Source of the DNA: Prochilodus magdalenae
Lineage: Eukaryota; Chordata; Actinopteri; Characiformes; Prochilodontidae
NCBI GenBank assembly: GCA_024036415.1
Contig: JAMWET010006979.1
Location: 124,001-188,000 of the forward strand
Direction of reading: 5' to 3'
Length of the DNA: 64,000 nt
In this document: piece after piece, positions 21,329-34,814 of the stretch
Position numbering within the stretch: position 1 is the stretch's first letter
Layout: each line of letters begins with the position of its first letter
Translations under genes and position numbers: made by a program
The notes under the pieces: generated by a model
Databases searched by the model: none
Seen by the model: the letters and a program-made list of their open reading frames with translations, nothing else
Told to the model about the DNA's origin: nothing

Positions 21329-24300
21329 GTGCACACACATGCAGACACACACATACACTTTTACCATGTTAATGTAGTCTTAACTAAATGCTGAGTTAAA
21401 GATACGTTTTTTTTAGTTTTTTTTTTAAACATGAGCACTGAGCTCGACTGTCTAATACAACCTGGAATTGTACCATAATAACTAAAAAGAGGTCTCTCTG
21501 TGTTTCCTGTATTTTACAGAAGGTATTTGCATCTGTATATATACATATATTTTTTAAAAGTTTTTTTTGTAGGGCTTTGGATTAGTGCAATACCAGATTA
21601 TAGAACAGTTATCAGCAGTGTTACGCTAAGATTCATGACATGTTTCAATAAACTTATTTCCCCCTTACTTTCATTATTTATCTTAAACCTGCAAAGAGGA
21701 ATGTCAGCTTGGACTGATTTAATCAGACTACAACTACTGTCCCTCTCAAGTAATGTTTGTCATGTACGTCTCTCTGGCCTGCTGCGAAGCTTAGCAATTA
21801 CTTCCTAGATCTGTAAAACCTATAGACACTGTGGATTCATATCAGTAATCACTATAACTGCAGCAGGTCCACAGGTAAAACTAATTCAACACTAGGCAGG
21901 TTTCAGTATATACAGATTATTTTTGATGTTTTGAATAAATCTATCCCACGTTCGCCTAAAGGAGGAAAACCACAACAGATGACTTGGATATTCCAAGATA
22001 CAGGCAGATACTAAGTATCAGGTGAATAAGACTTTTCTTCTCAATATCCTGACATATGTTCAGGTGAAACACAGGACAGTGAGTGTGGTGGTGATGTAGG
22101 AACAAAAACTAGTAGCTTCTCTAATGCTATAAGTGGATGCACATTTTCAGTATTCTACATTTTATTTTTGAGGTCTACTAGAATAGATTTACATGCTTTA
22201 ACTTTTCAAAAACGCATTTATTTTTCTTATACTGTACATCTTTATTCAACCTATTCACCCTATATCCCTAAACTGGATAACAGCCAAAGCACCTCCTGCT
22301 GTGCATTGCATCAGGGTGTGCCAAGTTTGATGACATCACTTTAAAACAGAAAAAAGGTTCTGAAATTCCAACAAGGCATTTCAGGTGGTGGAGAAAAGTG
22401 GTTTCTGTGGGAAAGAGTTTCTCACTCCGGCATGTACTTTGTCCTTTATAACTTCACAGACTGTTTAGATGCAAAAAACTACATAACAGTAAAAGAAAGT
22501 GAAAAATAGAATAAAGCACAACAGGTCCAGTTTAATATGATAATGATCTCACCTGATCTAAAAGGTCAGAGCAGATTTTAAATTGTATTAGCAACTTGGG
22601 AACGCTCTCAGTTATATTTTTGTTTAGTAATATTACCCTTTGAAATACTGATTGTATTATAATATCACATTAGAGATTTCTCATACAAATTACATTTTTA
22701 AATATGTAATGCTCTCCTGAACAACCTCAAATACTTATTTATTTATGAAATGCCTACTTTAAATACTTATTTGGTGAATACCTAATATTTATTTTAGTAT
22801 TTATCCATTCCCTGTGTTTACATTAGTGTGTATCAGCGATCAGTATTAAACCATTGAGAAGTTCTTTCTGACTAGACAGAAACACTTGTACATGCATACT
22901 GCACATGGAGTCCGATGCCACCACCCCCCTACTTTCCACACTGTCAAACTGAGGAAAAGAGACATGGAGAGAGAGAAGGAAGGTCAGAGGCCTGTCGCCA
23001 TGCTGATGACTGTGTTTTCAAGCTCCCATAACAGTAGAGATTTGACTAGACAGGATGTGTGCGAGTGGGTGCGGGCGCATGTTTATAAAATATTGAACAT
23101 TCCATTTTGTCACTTGGACCACAACGACTGGAAATGCAAATGTATAAATGAACAGCATCTACTGTCTGTATAAATTATGAAGTAAATGACATAAATACAC
23201 AGGATCAGTCCTCCGGCCCTCCAGCCAATACGATTGGCAAAGAGTGGCAAATCAAAATGCAATCAAAAAGAAAATGGCTTGTGTTTGGTGTTTACTGGTG
23301 TTTGTTTAATCAGTGTCTCTGTTTGACATGTGACCCTAATACTATTTATCATGCAGTAATGAAGTACAAACTCCTCCAAGTCAGATTCATAAAACCTTTG
23401 CACAACATCGAAAGAAATGCAAATGGAGAATTACGCTCAGTGCATGAAATCAAGTCCGCCCATCTGACCGACCAGTACCTCCAATACCCTAATTCATGCA
23501 GCTGTTTGGTAGCCAATAAAATGAGAGTGATGTCTGTGCTTGAGTTTAAGATTGAGCAGTAACCACAGTACTCCTCCTATTGATTAAACATCACAGCATT
23601 AAAATTATGACAGCCGGAAAGAATTGAATGTGTAATACACAAACCCTACTATTTAAAAGTGAAGAGCTAGTGGACAGTTTCTGAAGACGGTCAGGGGTTA
23701 AGTGTGCTTAGTGATTAACTTCATTTATGATTAGTTCATTTAAGGTGACAGAGGTACATCTTGGGACCCCCTGTTCATGTAAATAATGTCAGTCATCATC
23801 ACTAAAAGACAATTTCAGATCACGCTCCCTGGAGACCCTCAGCACGTCATAAGGTCATAAGATGAAGCATGTAAATGTAAGAGAGCCCAGCAATCTCAGA
23901 ATTCCATACCAGTCAATACTGAATCAGCTCCATACTAAAATCGACTCTATATACACAAAAAAAGCTGAAATCTGTCTCTCTTACCATTCACGCTCTCTAT
24001 TGTACAACAGCACAACAGCTCAGTGTGTCAATAACACTGCCAGTGCAGCAGCTAAGCCCTGGTCTCCCTGTTGCAGTGACAGGGTCTTCAGTTTAGGGAC
24101 CTCAAAATGAGTAACTGACTGCCCTGACCCCTGAATAGACATGTGTCAGCGTAACGTGATGGCTCTTCCCATCAGCTACCACGGGATACAGTTTTAGGGG
24201 TTGTGGCTATTTGTCAGCAGTTTAGAAAGCTGGCTAGCTGTTGTTCACCTGCTGAGACGAGAGCAGCCAGAGGACTAACGGAGGTGCTGAGCTCAACATC

Positions 24301-24914
24301 TGTTCTCTGTCTTACATACTGTGTGTGTGTGTGAGAGAGGAAGAGAGAAAAAAGGGAGGGAGGCAGGCTTAGACATATTGATGGTCATAGGTGCATAGGT
24401 GGTCATAATGTATATACTGATCTGCTGAAGTCAGTGGAATCTTAATACATGAAGCTCTTAAATTGCATGTTCAGACTCTAAAATTTGATTGGATGAGCCA
24501 TTTAAAATAAAGCAGTGACATTTTTGATAAATATAACATCATATACATTAACTGAAATCTGCATTTGTCATTCTATAAATCATTCTATATCCATTATGTT
24601 GAAAGTCACATTATGTTAAACACTTGATTGCTTGACCTGTGTATTGCATTGTGATGATTACTTGTTTTCATTAAAGATGTATATTTTGTCACCATTTTTA
24701 AAACAATATTTCAATTCCAGTAATGAAGCCTAACCATATTAAAAATACTGTAATGTGCATTAATGCTGTAATAACAATTTATTAAAAGAATATGCCTTGA
24801 AGTATAACTATAAAAAGTAAAAAAAAAAAATTATTTGATTTAAAATGTAAGATGAATCAAATTGTTGTGAGGTCAGAGATTTATACACAGTATACTTTCA
24901 TATCACATATTACA
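21329..24914. other. Intronic DNA, nothing recognised
   Basis: AT-rich unique sequence with a short (GT)n near 24320. No exon, promoter or transposon signature supported. Confidence 0.45.
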
Positions 24915-25110
24915 TATGTCAAGTCAAGAGGCTTTTACTGCCATTTCATCCATGTACAAGTACACAGCGGGGTAAAATTATGTTTCTCCAGGAACAAGGT
25001 GCAACATGGAGTACTTTGGTCGAGAAACTACACTAAAACCAGACAAAATCTCATTACACTCCTACTACACATTATACTCCTAAAAATAAAGACATAAAAT
25101 ATAAAATATA
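24915..25110 (+). repeat. Dispersed fish repeat (probable retroelement 3' end)
   Basis: gtcaagtcaagaggctttta at 24918 followed by a tactgccatttcatcc... stretch and a tail of aaaataaagacataaaatat is a repeat pattern I recall as common in fish genomes. I cannot name the parent element. Confidence 0.4.
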
Positions 25111-26174
25111 GGTGTTGTTTAGAGCAATGTGATTTCTGGCTCTGTAAAGCAGTGATGCGCAAATTAACATCCACTGGCCCTAATACCGCCAGTGTTACTT
25201 GAGTGGTTAAATATGAAGCAACAGTTGTTATTAATATTATTATAAAGTAACATACTCTCCGACTGATCGTAATGTGTGTCCATCCTGCGCTCAACTACCA
25301 ATAAATCTGCAATCATACCATCATAATAACATGCCAAGTCAGCAATGGCTGAGAGCTACCACAAACAGACATGGTTTTGGTAAGTCCTCATTCATTAACT
25401 GGCACTTACTATCCACAAGAGGGCCTTGTAGTCATTACAGGTCTACTGTTCTAAAAAACTCAACAAATTGCTTAGAAATTATGTGAAGAAGTTTAAGAAA
25501 CCTACACACCATCTAAACATTTAAAGCTTTTCCAAAACCTGAACCTGAGAATTAATTTCCAGCACTTCAAGTTACCCTTACCGATGGAGCGCAACTATAC
25601 ATCAACCCAGCCAGCTGAGAGAAAACAGACAGCAACCTGACTGACAGCCGTCCTCTCTGCTCAGTGTTGACCCTGTGTTTAGCATGCTGCGAGTTTACGA
25701 CACACAGTAACACTTCTATTAAGAGCTCCTGTCCACTGAGATTAGCTTTTTCTCCACTGCTGCTCGCCCGTCTCAGGAAATCTCCCAGACAATGTCATTC
25801 AGCATAAAAATCATACATGACACACGTCATTTCACAGGAGCTCCTGTGGCATCAGCTCATTAAAGCATAGGCAGCAAACTGTTGATGGAAGTATGGTAAA
25901 GAAGGAAGGACACAAGGCATCTGTTCACCCCCACCCCCAACCACCCAATGCCTGTTCACTTCCCCCAAACCTCCCAATGCCCCCTCTGCACAGCAGTCCA
26001 GATGTTTATTTTAAAGGCACAATCCCGCATTGTCCAAATCTGTTATATATACTATAAGGTTTCTTATCATTAGTTTATATTGCAAAGATTTTAGGATATC
26101 CCCTTTTTTTAAAAACAACTGTTCTAGAAACAATTACCTGCATTATGCTTACATTGGACAGATATTACATATTT
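25111..26174. other. Intronic DNA; GC-richer block at 25590-25870
   Basis: No repeat signature. The 25590-25870 block is less AT-rich and could be conserved non-coding DNA; no frame or splice sites support an exon. Confidence 0.4.
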
Positions 26175-26600
26175 TAGCTCTGGAAATAAGTAAGAGACCA
26201 CTCCAGTTTCTTAAATCAGCATCTCCACATGTACAGCAAGTTCTTAGTGGTTCTAGCTTTACTGGCAGATACAGTAAGTGTCTGGTTCATAAGAACAAGG
26301 TCAAGCAGCAAACACACAAGACAATACAGTCATATAACCACCGTAAGATGACCTCAATTGACCTACAGAAAGACTGGCGAGCTGGGGTGAAATGTTCAGT
26401 GAGCATGGTTCAAAAAAATGGCCTCTGGAGGCATCACTAGTCATTTTCTAGATAAACAAACCTAAAATACAATATTTTATCTGGAATTTGGGAGAAATGT
26501 TTCCAGTAATGTATAGAATAAAACAAAACTGCTCAAACACAAACTCATAAACTGTAAAATTAGAGAAACGGAGATGGTCTCTTAAATTTTTCCAGAGCTG
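26175..26600. mobile_element. Non-autonomous Tc1-like element with paired terminal repeats
   Basis: The left end agctctggaaataagtaaga (26175) and the right end tcttaaatttttccagagct (26580-26599) are imperfect inverted repeats that extend inward about 40 bp (gagaccactccagtttct against agaaacggagatggtctc). Between them, about 350 bp includes a relic frame (HKTIQSYNHRKMTSIDLQKD) that could be a scrap of transposase. It resembles Tc1-type repeats beginning 'agctctggaaa...agagaccac'. Confidence 0.65.
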
Positions 26601-26602
26601 CA

Positions 26603-28099
26603 TTTAATTTAATAAAAATGTATATGAACAGGCATGATGAGGCATGCATTGTGTACATATATACAATGTACATACAGCCCTATGCCACTCACTCTCACTC
26701 TATTTTATTCTATTTCTGCTCATTTGCTAAATTCATTTTAGTTGGGCCAGGTTTGGTGGATGCCTTCCTTGGCACAATTCTCAGGAGAAATTCCACTGCT
26801 GGTAGACTCGTATGAGCGTACATTTCCATACTCTTGCAAATTCAACTACTTCCTTCACACTCTGGCCTTTGGCACATTCAGATGTAATCACTCCTTTTTA
26901 ATAGTCATTAACATCTACTTTGCGACACACTGAACAAGACATTCACTTCATTGTTCCACCTCTTCTCATTCTATGTATCTGGTCCCACACGATGCAAGTA
27001 TTTATAGTCTCATCATCCTCATGCAGCGCCATTCACAGTAGCCTGATTAATTTTTCGTCCAGTGAGCTTACAATTCACATACCTCTTGTAAAGACGGCCA
27101 CGCTCAGATGAATTACCTGTAGCTTTCTTGGCTTTATTTATCAAACATGTGCAACTAACTCAATAAAAATACATTTGTTTTCAAATGTCAAAAATCCAGT
27201 TTGCTCACAGTTTTGGATATCATATGTTTTCAGTTAAATAAATTCCTATAGCATATTTAACAATAACAAAAATGTATATTGATCAGGATGTACTGGCAAT
27301 TTTACGACAGCTGCTAGTATGTAGCATATTAGTTTAGGTGCCTGATTGTTATAACCCAAACCACCTCTAAAACAACAGCCCATTCATGCCTAAGCACTGA
27401 CTCCTGAACATTTAAACCTTGAGACTACTCGCAGAAATCTAAAATACTAATATAAACAAAGTCCTTCACAAGTCTCCAGACATAAACACTTAACGTGCTG
27501 TAGCTCAAAGATGCCACATGTTTACAGTTTATAAAGAGCTTGTTATATTACAGTAAGGGGCAGTAAAAACTGTTTATGAGACGAGACCTTCTAAAAGCCA
27601 ATCAGTGGGAAGTCCCACAGCAAAACAGTGGCAAACCATCCACAAACACCAATGTGCAAATGCTAACACAGAGCTACAACATATTGCTATTCAGCTCTGT
27701 GTAATCCAGTAGAATAACTGTCTCTGTTTGCGAATGAGCCAGAGTGCAGCTCCCCACCACTCGTATTCACAGTTTCTGTGCTAATTAGCAAAACTGAAGA
27801 CTTAATTTATCTCAAGGTGTAAAACGTTTCATGCTGTTCCTCTGCAAGGCTGGCAGATGAGGCTAGTCTGAACGGGTGAGCAAACCTTTCTGTGGCCAAT
27901 ACTGACACCAAGCAAAACTGTGTTTTCTTTTTTGCACTTTAAAAAAATTGTGCTGTGATGCGTATATAATGTGCAGTCATTATAGGACACTGGGAAATTT
28001 CTAAGTCTCTTACGACGTAGGTCCTCTGACATGGCAGTGGCCTGCCAAACCACCTACAGGACATTGCTGGACCATTAATGAATGAGGTAAATAAAAAAA
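26603..28099. other. Intronic DNA, nothing recognised
   Basis: AT-rich, no repeats or frames worth reporting. Confidence 0.45.
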
Positions 28100-28235
28100 A
28101 ACAATACATACTCTAGAAACAGATGGACTACAGTCTGTACTTGTAAAACTACAAAGTGCACCAGTGTGCTCAGTGGTCTTGATTAAATGTACAGTGTAGA
28201 AACAACGTAGGTGTACTTAATGAAGTGGAATACTG
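28100..28235. repeat. End fragment of the palindromic MITE-like element
   Basis: gaaacagatggactacagtc and gtgtacttaatgaagtgg match the reverse complement of 7133-7275 in the same order, so this is one end of the same repeat family, inverted relative to that copy. Internal portion absent. Confidence 0.7.
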
Positions 28236-28339
28236 AAGGGATACTGCAGTAAAAGCTTTACAGGACTTACAGTGAGAATCAAAGGCAAACTGAAAGCAAC
28301 CAGCAGTGTGCTGTGTATGGCAGGATGATGTATGAGCAA

Positions 28340-28573
28340 GTAGGAGGAAATGGGAGTGTGTGTGTGAATGTGTGCGTGTGTGTGTGGTTATGTATATAGA
28401 AGACAGGGAGAAACACTGCTGTCCCTGACTGACCCCACCACCCATTCACTTTTGTCTCCAGCTTTTTTTGTGAGTGTTTGTTTCTGTCTGTATGTGTGTG
28501 CTTTTTTCTGTGTGTGCACATGCTTTGGGTGTTTATGAATGTGTTTTCCTGTGTGTCTGGGTTTGTGTATTTC

Positions 28574-28611
<38 letters not shown>

Positions 28612-28719
28612 TTGTGTAGTTATGCATATGGAGGCAGGGAGAAACACTGCTGTCCCTGGCTGAACCCACCAGCCATTTACTCTTGGCTGTCTACAGAAGA
28701 GCATACACACTTTTTTCTC

Positions 28720-28796
<77 letters not shown>

Positions 28797-28830
28797 CTCT
28801 GTGTGTATTTCTTCTGTGTGTTTAACTTTT
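28340..28830 (+). repeat. Tandem duplication of a ~230-bp GT-rich unit
   Basis: The block ggcagggagaaacactgctg... with its flanks occurs at 28400-28462 and again at 28633-28692, each copy followed by long GT-rich sequence. The (GT)n runs at 28575-28609 and 28726-28794 are part of the duplicated unit. All open frames here are repeats of CVCVCV or HTHTHT type and not genes. Confidence 0.75.
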
Positions 28831-31339
28831 TAAATCCTAAAAATCCAAAAGTCAGCCAGACCAGAAAGCAACCTTTAACACCAACCTGACCTTTAAAACA
28901 TGCTGTTCACCACACCCTCCATATCCACACCGTCCATACGGTCAACAAGCCTATAAACATTTAGATTAGCACCCGGGCAGCATAACCGCCATGGAGATGT
29001 ATTACCCGGACTGTGTTTATTTAGCTCAGGGACCCAAGGACACAGCACAAAGATGCTTTCAAGTGGGCTGTGATTTTTTTCTTTTTAAAAGTAGGGTTCA
29101 AACAATATCTCACATTTTTGTATGCACAATAAATATGTCTTTATTCCTATTTGCAATTTTTTTTAAACATCTATGAAAAAAATCTGTAGACATATAGCAA
29201 AACCCTGTAAAGAGCTTCTGCAGATCTACCTTCCTGCAGACATGAGCTCCAATCTATCTTAACTCTACCAGATCCATCAGGCAAGTATTGCCTACAATAC
29301 GATACAAATTCCACAGGACAGGGCTTAGTGGCCACTGCGCTACATAAACATGGCATATTTTGGCACATTTTGAGACACGATTTCTATTTGTTGGCTGAAT
29401 TTAAAATACTAGGATAAACATCAAACATGAAAGGCATAGAAACTTCTGCACTTGACACAATGTAAATTTTCCCAGGATGCAGAGGATGTGTTGATGTACC
29501 TTCACTTAGAAAATCATGGAACACTGGTTTCATGACTTTTGTACCGGATTTTCTAGGTGCCACATGGGCCCTAGGAAGGTCAACATAACAAGACTAGTTC
29601 TGTTGAATAAGGCATACTTCCAAATCACTTACCTTATAACCATGTATGTATTATTGCAGCATGCACATAAAGTCATGCTTAGATCTCAAGGGAACAACAA
29701 ATGCAAGCTTAGTAAATTGTATTTGACTAGCTGCACATATGGGCCTGAATTCACTAGCCATCAGTTTTTCTTTAGCGAGTCCAGCTCTTTAACAATAGCA
29801 GATGTAATGCATTCCAGAAATCACTATAAAGGAGAAGAGGGATGCTGAGAGTTTACTTAAAAGTCCCATAGACTCATAACATGTGCGAAAGCCACTGAGT
29901 CACCCCTAAAAAACCCCGTTCCAAAACACACTAGATGTTCTCTGAACCAATGAGAGCATCTGGTGGTGACGTTTCAAACCAGTCTCTGTGGTACATAAAG
30001 AGACTTATGTTGCATAGCGGAAACCTAGCACTGAGGCAAGGGCACCAGCACCTGCTTTTAATTTCCAAAGCAATTGGAACCCGGACAAGAACAATGAGCG
30101 CTTTTGTGTGGCACTGGGCATGTGCAGATCAACATGAGGCAATGATGCCTGACGGCCTGCAAAAAGAAGTGAGGCTACAGGACCAAGTCAGAAACAGGAG
30201 GAAAAACAACAATCTTGTTTATGACTGGCGTAGTTGGAATGACAGCAGATTGGTCACATTCAGTGAGACATGAACATGATTCCACATGATCCCACGATTT
30301 GCAAAAATGCAAGTAATGCATGAATAATACAGAAGTTAAGACCAAGGATTTGCACAAACCTTTTATGCTTTCTCGTAGTAGAAGGTGCTCAAAGTGACCA
30401 TGCACCAAAAGTACCTTTTTTTGCTCATACTAATGTCAAGTTAATGACATTTGAGTAAACGCAAAAAGTGCAATTTTCTTAAACAAAAACTTTCAGCACA
30501 TTAAATTTTATGTTCACCATAATACTGTTGACTGTTTGAACTACTGAACTTAAAAAGGTCCTACAAAATCAAGCCATAACACAAGGGAAGTTACTCATCT
30601 CCCCTGGATTATGCAGGACTTTGCCTGTCTGTCCAGGTAGATCATAGCAAAGCAAATGTCAATACAAACAGAAAGGCAATCTAGAAAAGTCATTTTAGAT
30701 CCTAAAAGAGCATTAAAGAGTACACCCAGTAGAAGTTTATATTCAGGCACCATTGTTTGTGAAGGTCCAGTGCTGATGGCATGTTTAGGCAATAGTAAGG
30801 AATTTATGAGACAGTCTATGACAGACTGCATCATACATCTGAATATAAAACAACACTACTCATCACATGTTCAGGACTTTTACTAGGCTGAGGTCTAGAA
30901 CCAACAGTTTTACGGATTGGACTACAAATTGGAATAGAATAGAAATGGATATCCATGTTCTCCAGAGTATTCTTTAGAAGCATGAGATAATGGGTTAGCA
31001 TAAAGCCCAAACCTGTGCACTTCCCTTATTTAACAACCATCGAAGTAAAAAAAGAAACAGAAGGATTGTCCAGCTTCATGGTGCTTTCCTTGCTTAATCA
31101 TTCTGTTTAATGGTGAAGTGATGATGCCAGGAAATTACATGATTTTGAAAAACACAAGAGTGTGCAACACCAGAAAGAACTAATCTAGGTCTAATAGCCG
31201 AATTGATGGACAGATGGATTACTGAATAAATGTAAACACCTGTTAATACAAAATTTAATCCAAAATGGACATAGTTCAAAAGGGAGTTTGTCCCTATTTG
31301 CTGCAGTAAAAGCATCTACTTTTCTGAAAAGCATCTGTC
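28831..31339. other. Intronic DNA, nothing recognised
   Basis: Unique-looking sequence. The frames at 29516-29848 and 29935-30273 have no recognised domain. Confidence 0.45.
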
Positions 31340-31560
31340 CTATGTGTCGGAACACTACTGTGAGGGTTCGACTGCATTCAGGCACAAGAGCATAACTGAG
31401 GTCAGGTTCTGATGTTGGATGATCAGTTCTGAATCATAAGCACTCCTCCAACCAAAGCTCCATTATTCCTAACAACACAGTTCCACTGCTCCACAGCCCA
31501 GTGCCAAAGGGCTTTATACTGACACTTGGTGACCTTAAGTTCATGTGCAACAGCTCCAAA
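31340..31560 (-). mobile_element. Tc1 relic (family with ggccaaaagtatgtg ends)
   Basis: aggcacaagagcataactga, ggtcaggttctgatgttgga and ttccactgctccacagccca (31385-31505) match the minus-strand coding part of a common fish Tc1. Internal deletion joins two distant segments. No ends present. Confidence 0.55.
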
Positions 31561-34500
31561 TTATCTCAATCGATGAGGAATGCTTTTGATTAGAGATTAG
31601 ACAAGCTAAAGTGTGCAATGATGGACTTAACAACAGCAACAACAGGACTGCACAAAAATATATAAACAATGCTTTGAATTTAAAGACGTGACCTTGACTG
31701 GCATCGAATATAATCATATGCTGTATGTTATAATTTAAAAAGTGTAGTGGTTGTTTCAGATGTGATAATGGGGAGAAAAGCATGTACAGTATGTTTAACT
31801 GGAAAACCCCCCAGATACTGCAGACTAATGAAATAAAAAGGTGCCCAGGCTGCAGGGCTCGGAAACAAACAGTCCCACCTACCCTGGTTAACAGGAATAA
31901 TGACTGAAAGGGTTACAAGAGGGAAGAACCTCAGAGAACTAGCAGTAGATGTGGGTGGAGAAAGAGGACACTGAAAGAACATGTGCATGCCGGAGCAGCT
32001 TGAGGCAGAAGCTCCAGGGGCCTACAGGGGGTTTGAGAGGACATGTGTCCAGTGAAGCGTGCCTGGAGTCGGGCTACTCTCGGACAACCAGGGGGCTGGA
32101 GGAGCTCTGCTCCATGCCACCAATCCACCTGGGTAAAGTTACACAGGCTTTTTCTTTCTTTTGAGAGAGCACTGACAGAGTCCCACTGGACCGCCTTTCA
32201 TGCCTGTCACTTCCTGGTCTTTGTCACCACACTCACGTCAAAGCTCTTATGGGGGCCGACTGTCTCTGAGGATGACACAGAGGTGTCAGTTTTGGAACAA
32301 TACCAGAAGCTGAAAGAGGTGTTTCCTAAACATGGCTTTATTTAAAAGAAATGGCTTTCTCTGGTGCCAGGCATGAAAGACTTATCATGTCTGGCGTGAA
32401 TATCATCATTTTACTATACATTTAATTTGCTAACTATTTAAACTTTTGCAGAAAGAACAAACAATATTTGCATGTTGGCTGTGTTTTTGTATCAAATTAT
32501 AATATAACATCTCCTTTACACTGCTTATGTTTACAGTATTGAAGTCCATCAGGTAATAAGCATAAGCACTAGAGATCAATTCCAGATGTGTGTAAATAAA
32601 CAATGTTAAGATATATAAATTGTTCAGTAGCTGTTTAGTCTGGGGAAAACATTGATTTCAGGTTTTACAGTTTGCCTACTGAACTAGAATTAATTTTTAA
32701 CATGTCTCTGGATTTAGATGCTGGTGGTCTCTGTTGTATGTCTGTTGCCTTTTAATAAAGAGCTGCTTAAATAAAAATAGATTAATCTACATAGAAACTT
32801 ACTTGTAGGTAATACAGTTTCCCATAAAATTTCCCATTCTGAAATGTATGTATACAAATTATTAAATTATTAAATTATTATTAGTAGTATTATAGATTAT
32901 TAGAAGTGGACAATCTAAATAATTCAAGAGAACATTATTACTGCTTTTATTTTGCTTTCATCCTTTGAAATGACAATTTGTTACACTTATAAAGATATAT
33001 ACTTTTCAGAGGCATGTTGGGTGGTTTTGCTACAACGCTTTTATAGCACCAGCGCTAAATGTTTAAAAAGTACAGCACTGAACATGCCTTTTTTAGTTGT
33101 TTATACTGCTGGCAAAAAATAAGATTAAAATAAACAAATGTGCACTGAAGCCCAGCTTTTCATTTAAATCCAAAATTTCTGTTTCAGACAGTGTAAGGCG
33201 GCGAAGAATAAGAGGAATGTTCTCAAAGGCTTTATGACGAAGAGGCGTCACTTTTGCTTCTAATCTCTTTTGCTCAGGCGTGTTTGCGTCATTGCACGTA
33301 GCTCAGTCTCTGTTGTGCAAATGTCTTTTTTTTTTTTCAGTTTGGGTCCCCTGGCTACATCTCAGTGTCATCCCCTGCCACTGACGCCGAGTCAACCCCA
33401 GCCCTCTCTAAAGCTGACATTTAGATTCCTTTTTTAAACATGCTTGAATGTAAATAACATAAGCCTCGCACATTCTGAACTTTACCATCACTTACATCAC
33501 TGCTCTGCTGTACCTTCCCATTCTGCTGATTGAAGCTGCAGTTATACATCCGCTAAGGACCATCTGTAGCTTATAATAGTATTTTTCCAGCAAATAATGG
33601 AGGAACTGTCACTCCTTCACATGCAGGAACCACATATTTACACATTTAAGTTAGGATTTAGACTGAGGAGGTTTGTCCTAGACAGCTTTTTCGGAGGAGC
33701 TCTTCTATTTAGAGCATGGTCTCTTATGGCATGAAGGTAAAGCCTACCTGAAGTTGCAGGCAAATGATGAATCGTCATCTAATTTTAAATTGCTGGGCTT
33801 TGTGCTCTCATTTGTCTGGCAGCGAAGTTTACGGCAGTCTCAATATCTTTCTCTCAAATCACAACATGAGGAAACGCACACCATATGTGGTCTTTAAAGA
33901 AGCTTCTGCTTGAACACATTTTCAGAGTATATGAAGTCCTTTAAGTTTATATTACAAGATTTGTTTTACTATATCATTTAAGTGCAATCAGCCTATCACA
34001 CCTCATAACTTGTTATAAATTGAATTTGCATTAGATTTATGTTCTATATCAACGTGTTTAAACACCTTTTTCATTCTCAGATAATAGAACTTTCGCTAAG
34101 CCTATTCTAAAGTATTGCTTCAGTATCATTGGGATTGTACATTGTTGAAGGAGAATTTCATCATTTTTTCTAAATCACTGTAGAATTTCAAAACTAAAAG
34201 TGTTATTCAGAGTTGTTGAAACAGTGTGTGTTTAATTTAGTTATTTAAAACATGCAATTCATGCTTCTGAAACCACGTTATGAAATAACGTATTACAAGC
34301 AAGAAGATGCATAACAGCAGGGAGTTCCAAATTAATGCTATATCTCCTAGCACTAGGGGGCGCACAACCTAAATTATGAAGCAACTCAAAAAGCAAGAAA
34401 GTGATTCTCAGCCAGCAAGTTATAATTTGTGAGACCGTAAAAAAGATTCACAGTGCTAACATATTCTTGAGAATGGCTTGATCTCCATTCCAGTCATATT

Positions 34501-34814
34501 TCATTATTATTAGCTACAGAGAAAAACAAGAGCTGAAAACTTGAGCCACTCTAGTAACATTAAAAGCCCCTAACTGGCATGGCCATGCAGCTAAACTAGC
34601 AGCTTACTACACTAATTCATAAACTTGACATGTTTATTAGCTTATTACACTACTAAGTGTAAATTATGTTAGTAACTGGCACATTAAGCAGCCACAGCAG
34701 TAGCTTTAAAACATTTGAATTAACATATTCTACCATGTATGGCCAAAAAAAAAATTCTATTTATTGAGCCACGCCTATTGCTAACAATATAAAATGAAGC
34801 GCATAGTGCACTGT
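31561..34814. other. Intronic DNA with a GC-richer open frame at 31949-32345
   Basis: On the plus strand 31949-32134 is open, begins with ATG and ends at a possible donor (CTGG|gtaaag); I do not recognise the peptide. A second frame runs 32043-32345. The remainder is AT-rich; a CTCF-like motif lies at 34350-34363. Confidence 0.35.
34350..34363 (+). promoter_or_regulatory. CTCF-like motif
   Basis: gcactagggggcgc fits the CTCF core very well (CCACTAGGGGGCGC type). Motif match only. Confidence 0.4.

Noticed and set aside
21046..21377. Paired 74- and 66-codon frames with YIYIYI
   Set aside because: Both come from the AT palindrome and share the same peptide on opposite strands.
28279..28758. 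159-codon frame rich in HTHT
   Set aside because: Direct product of GT/CA microsatellites.
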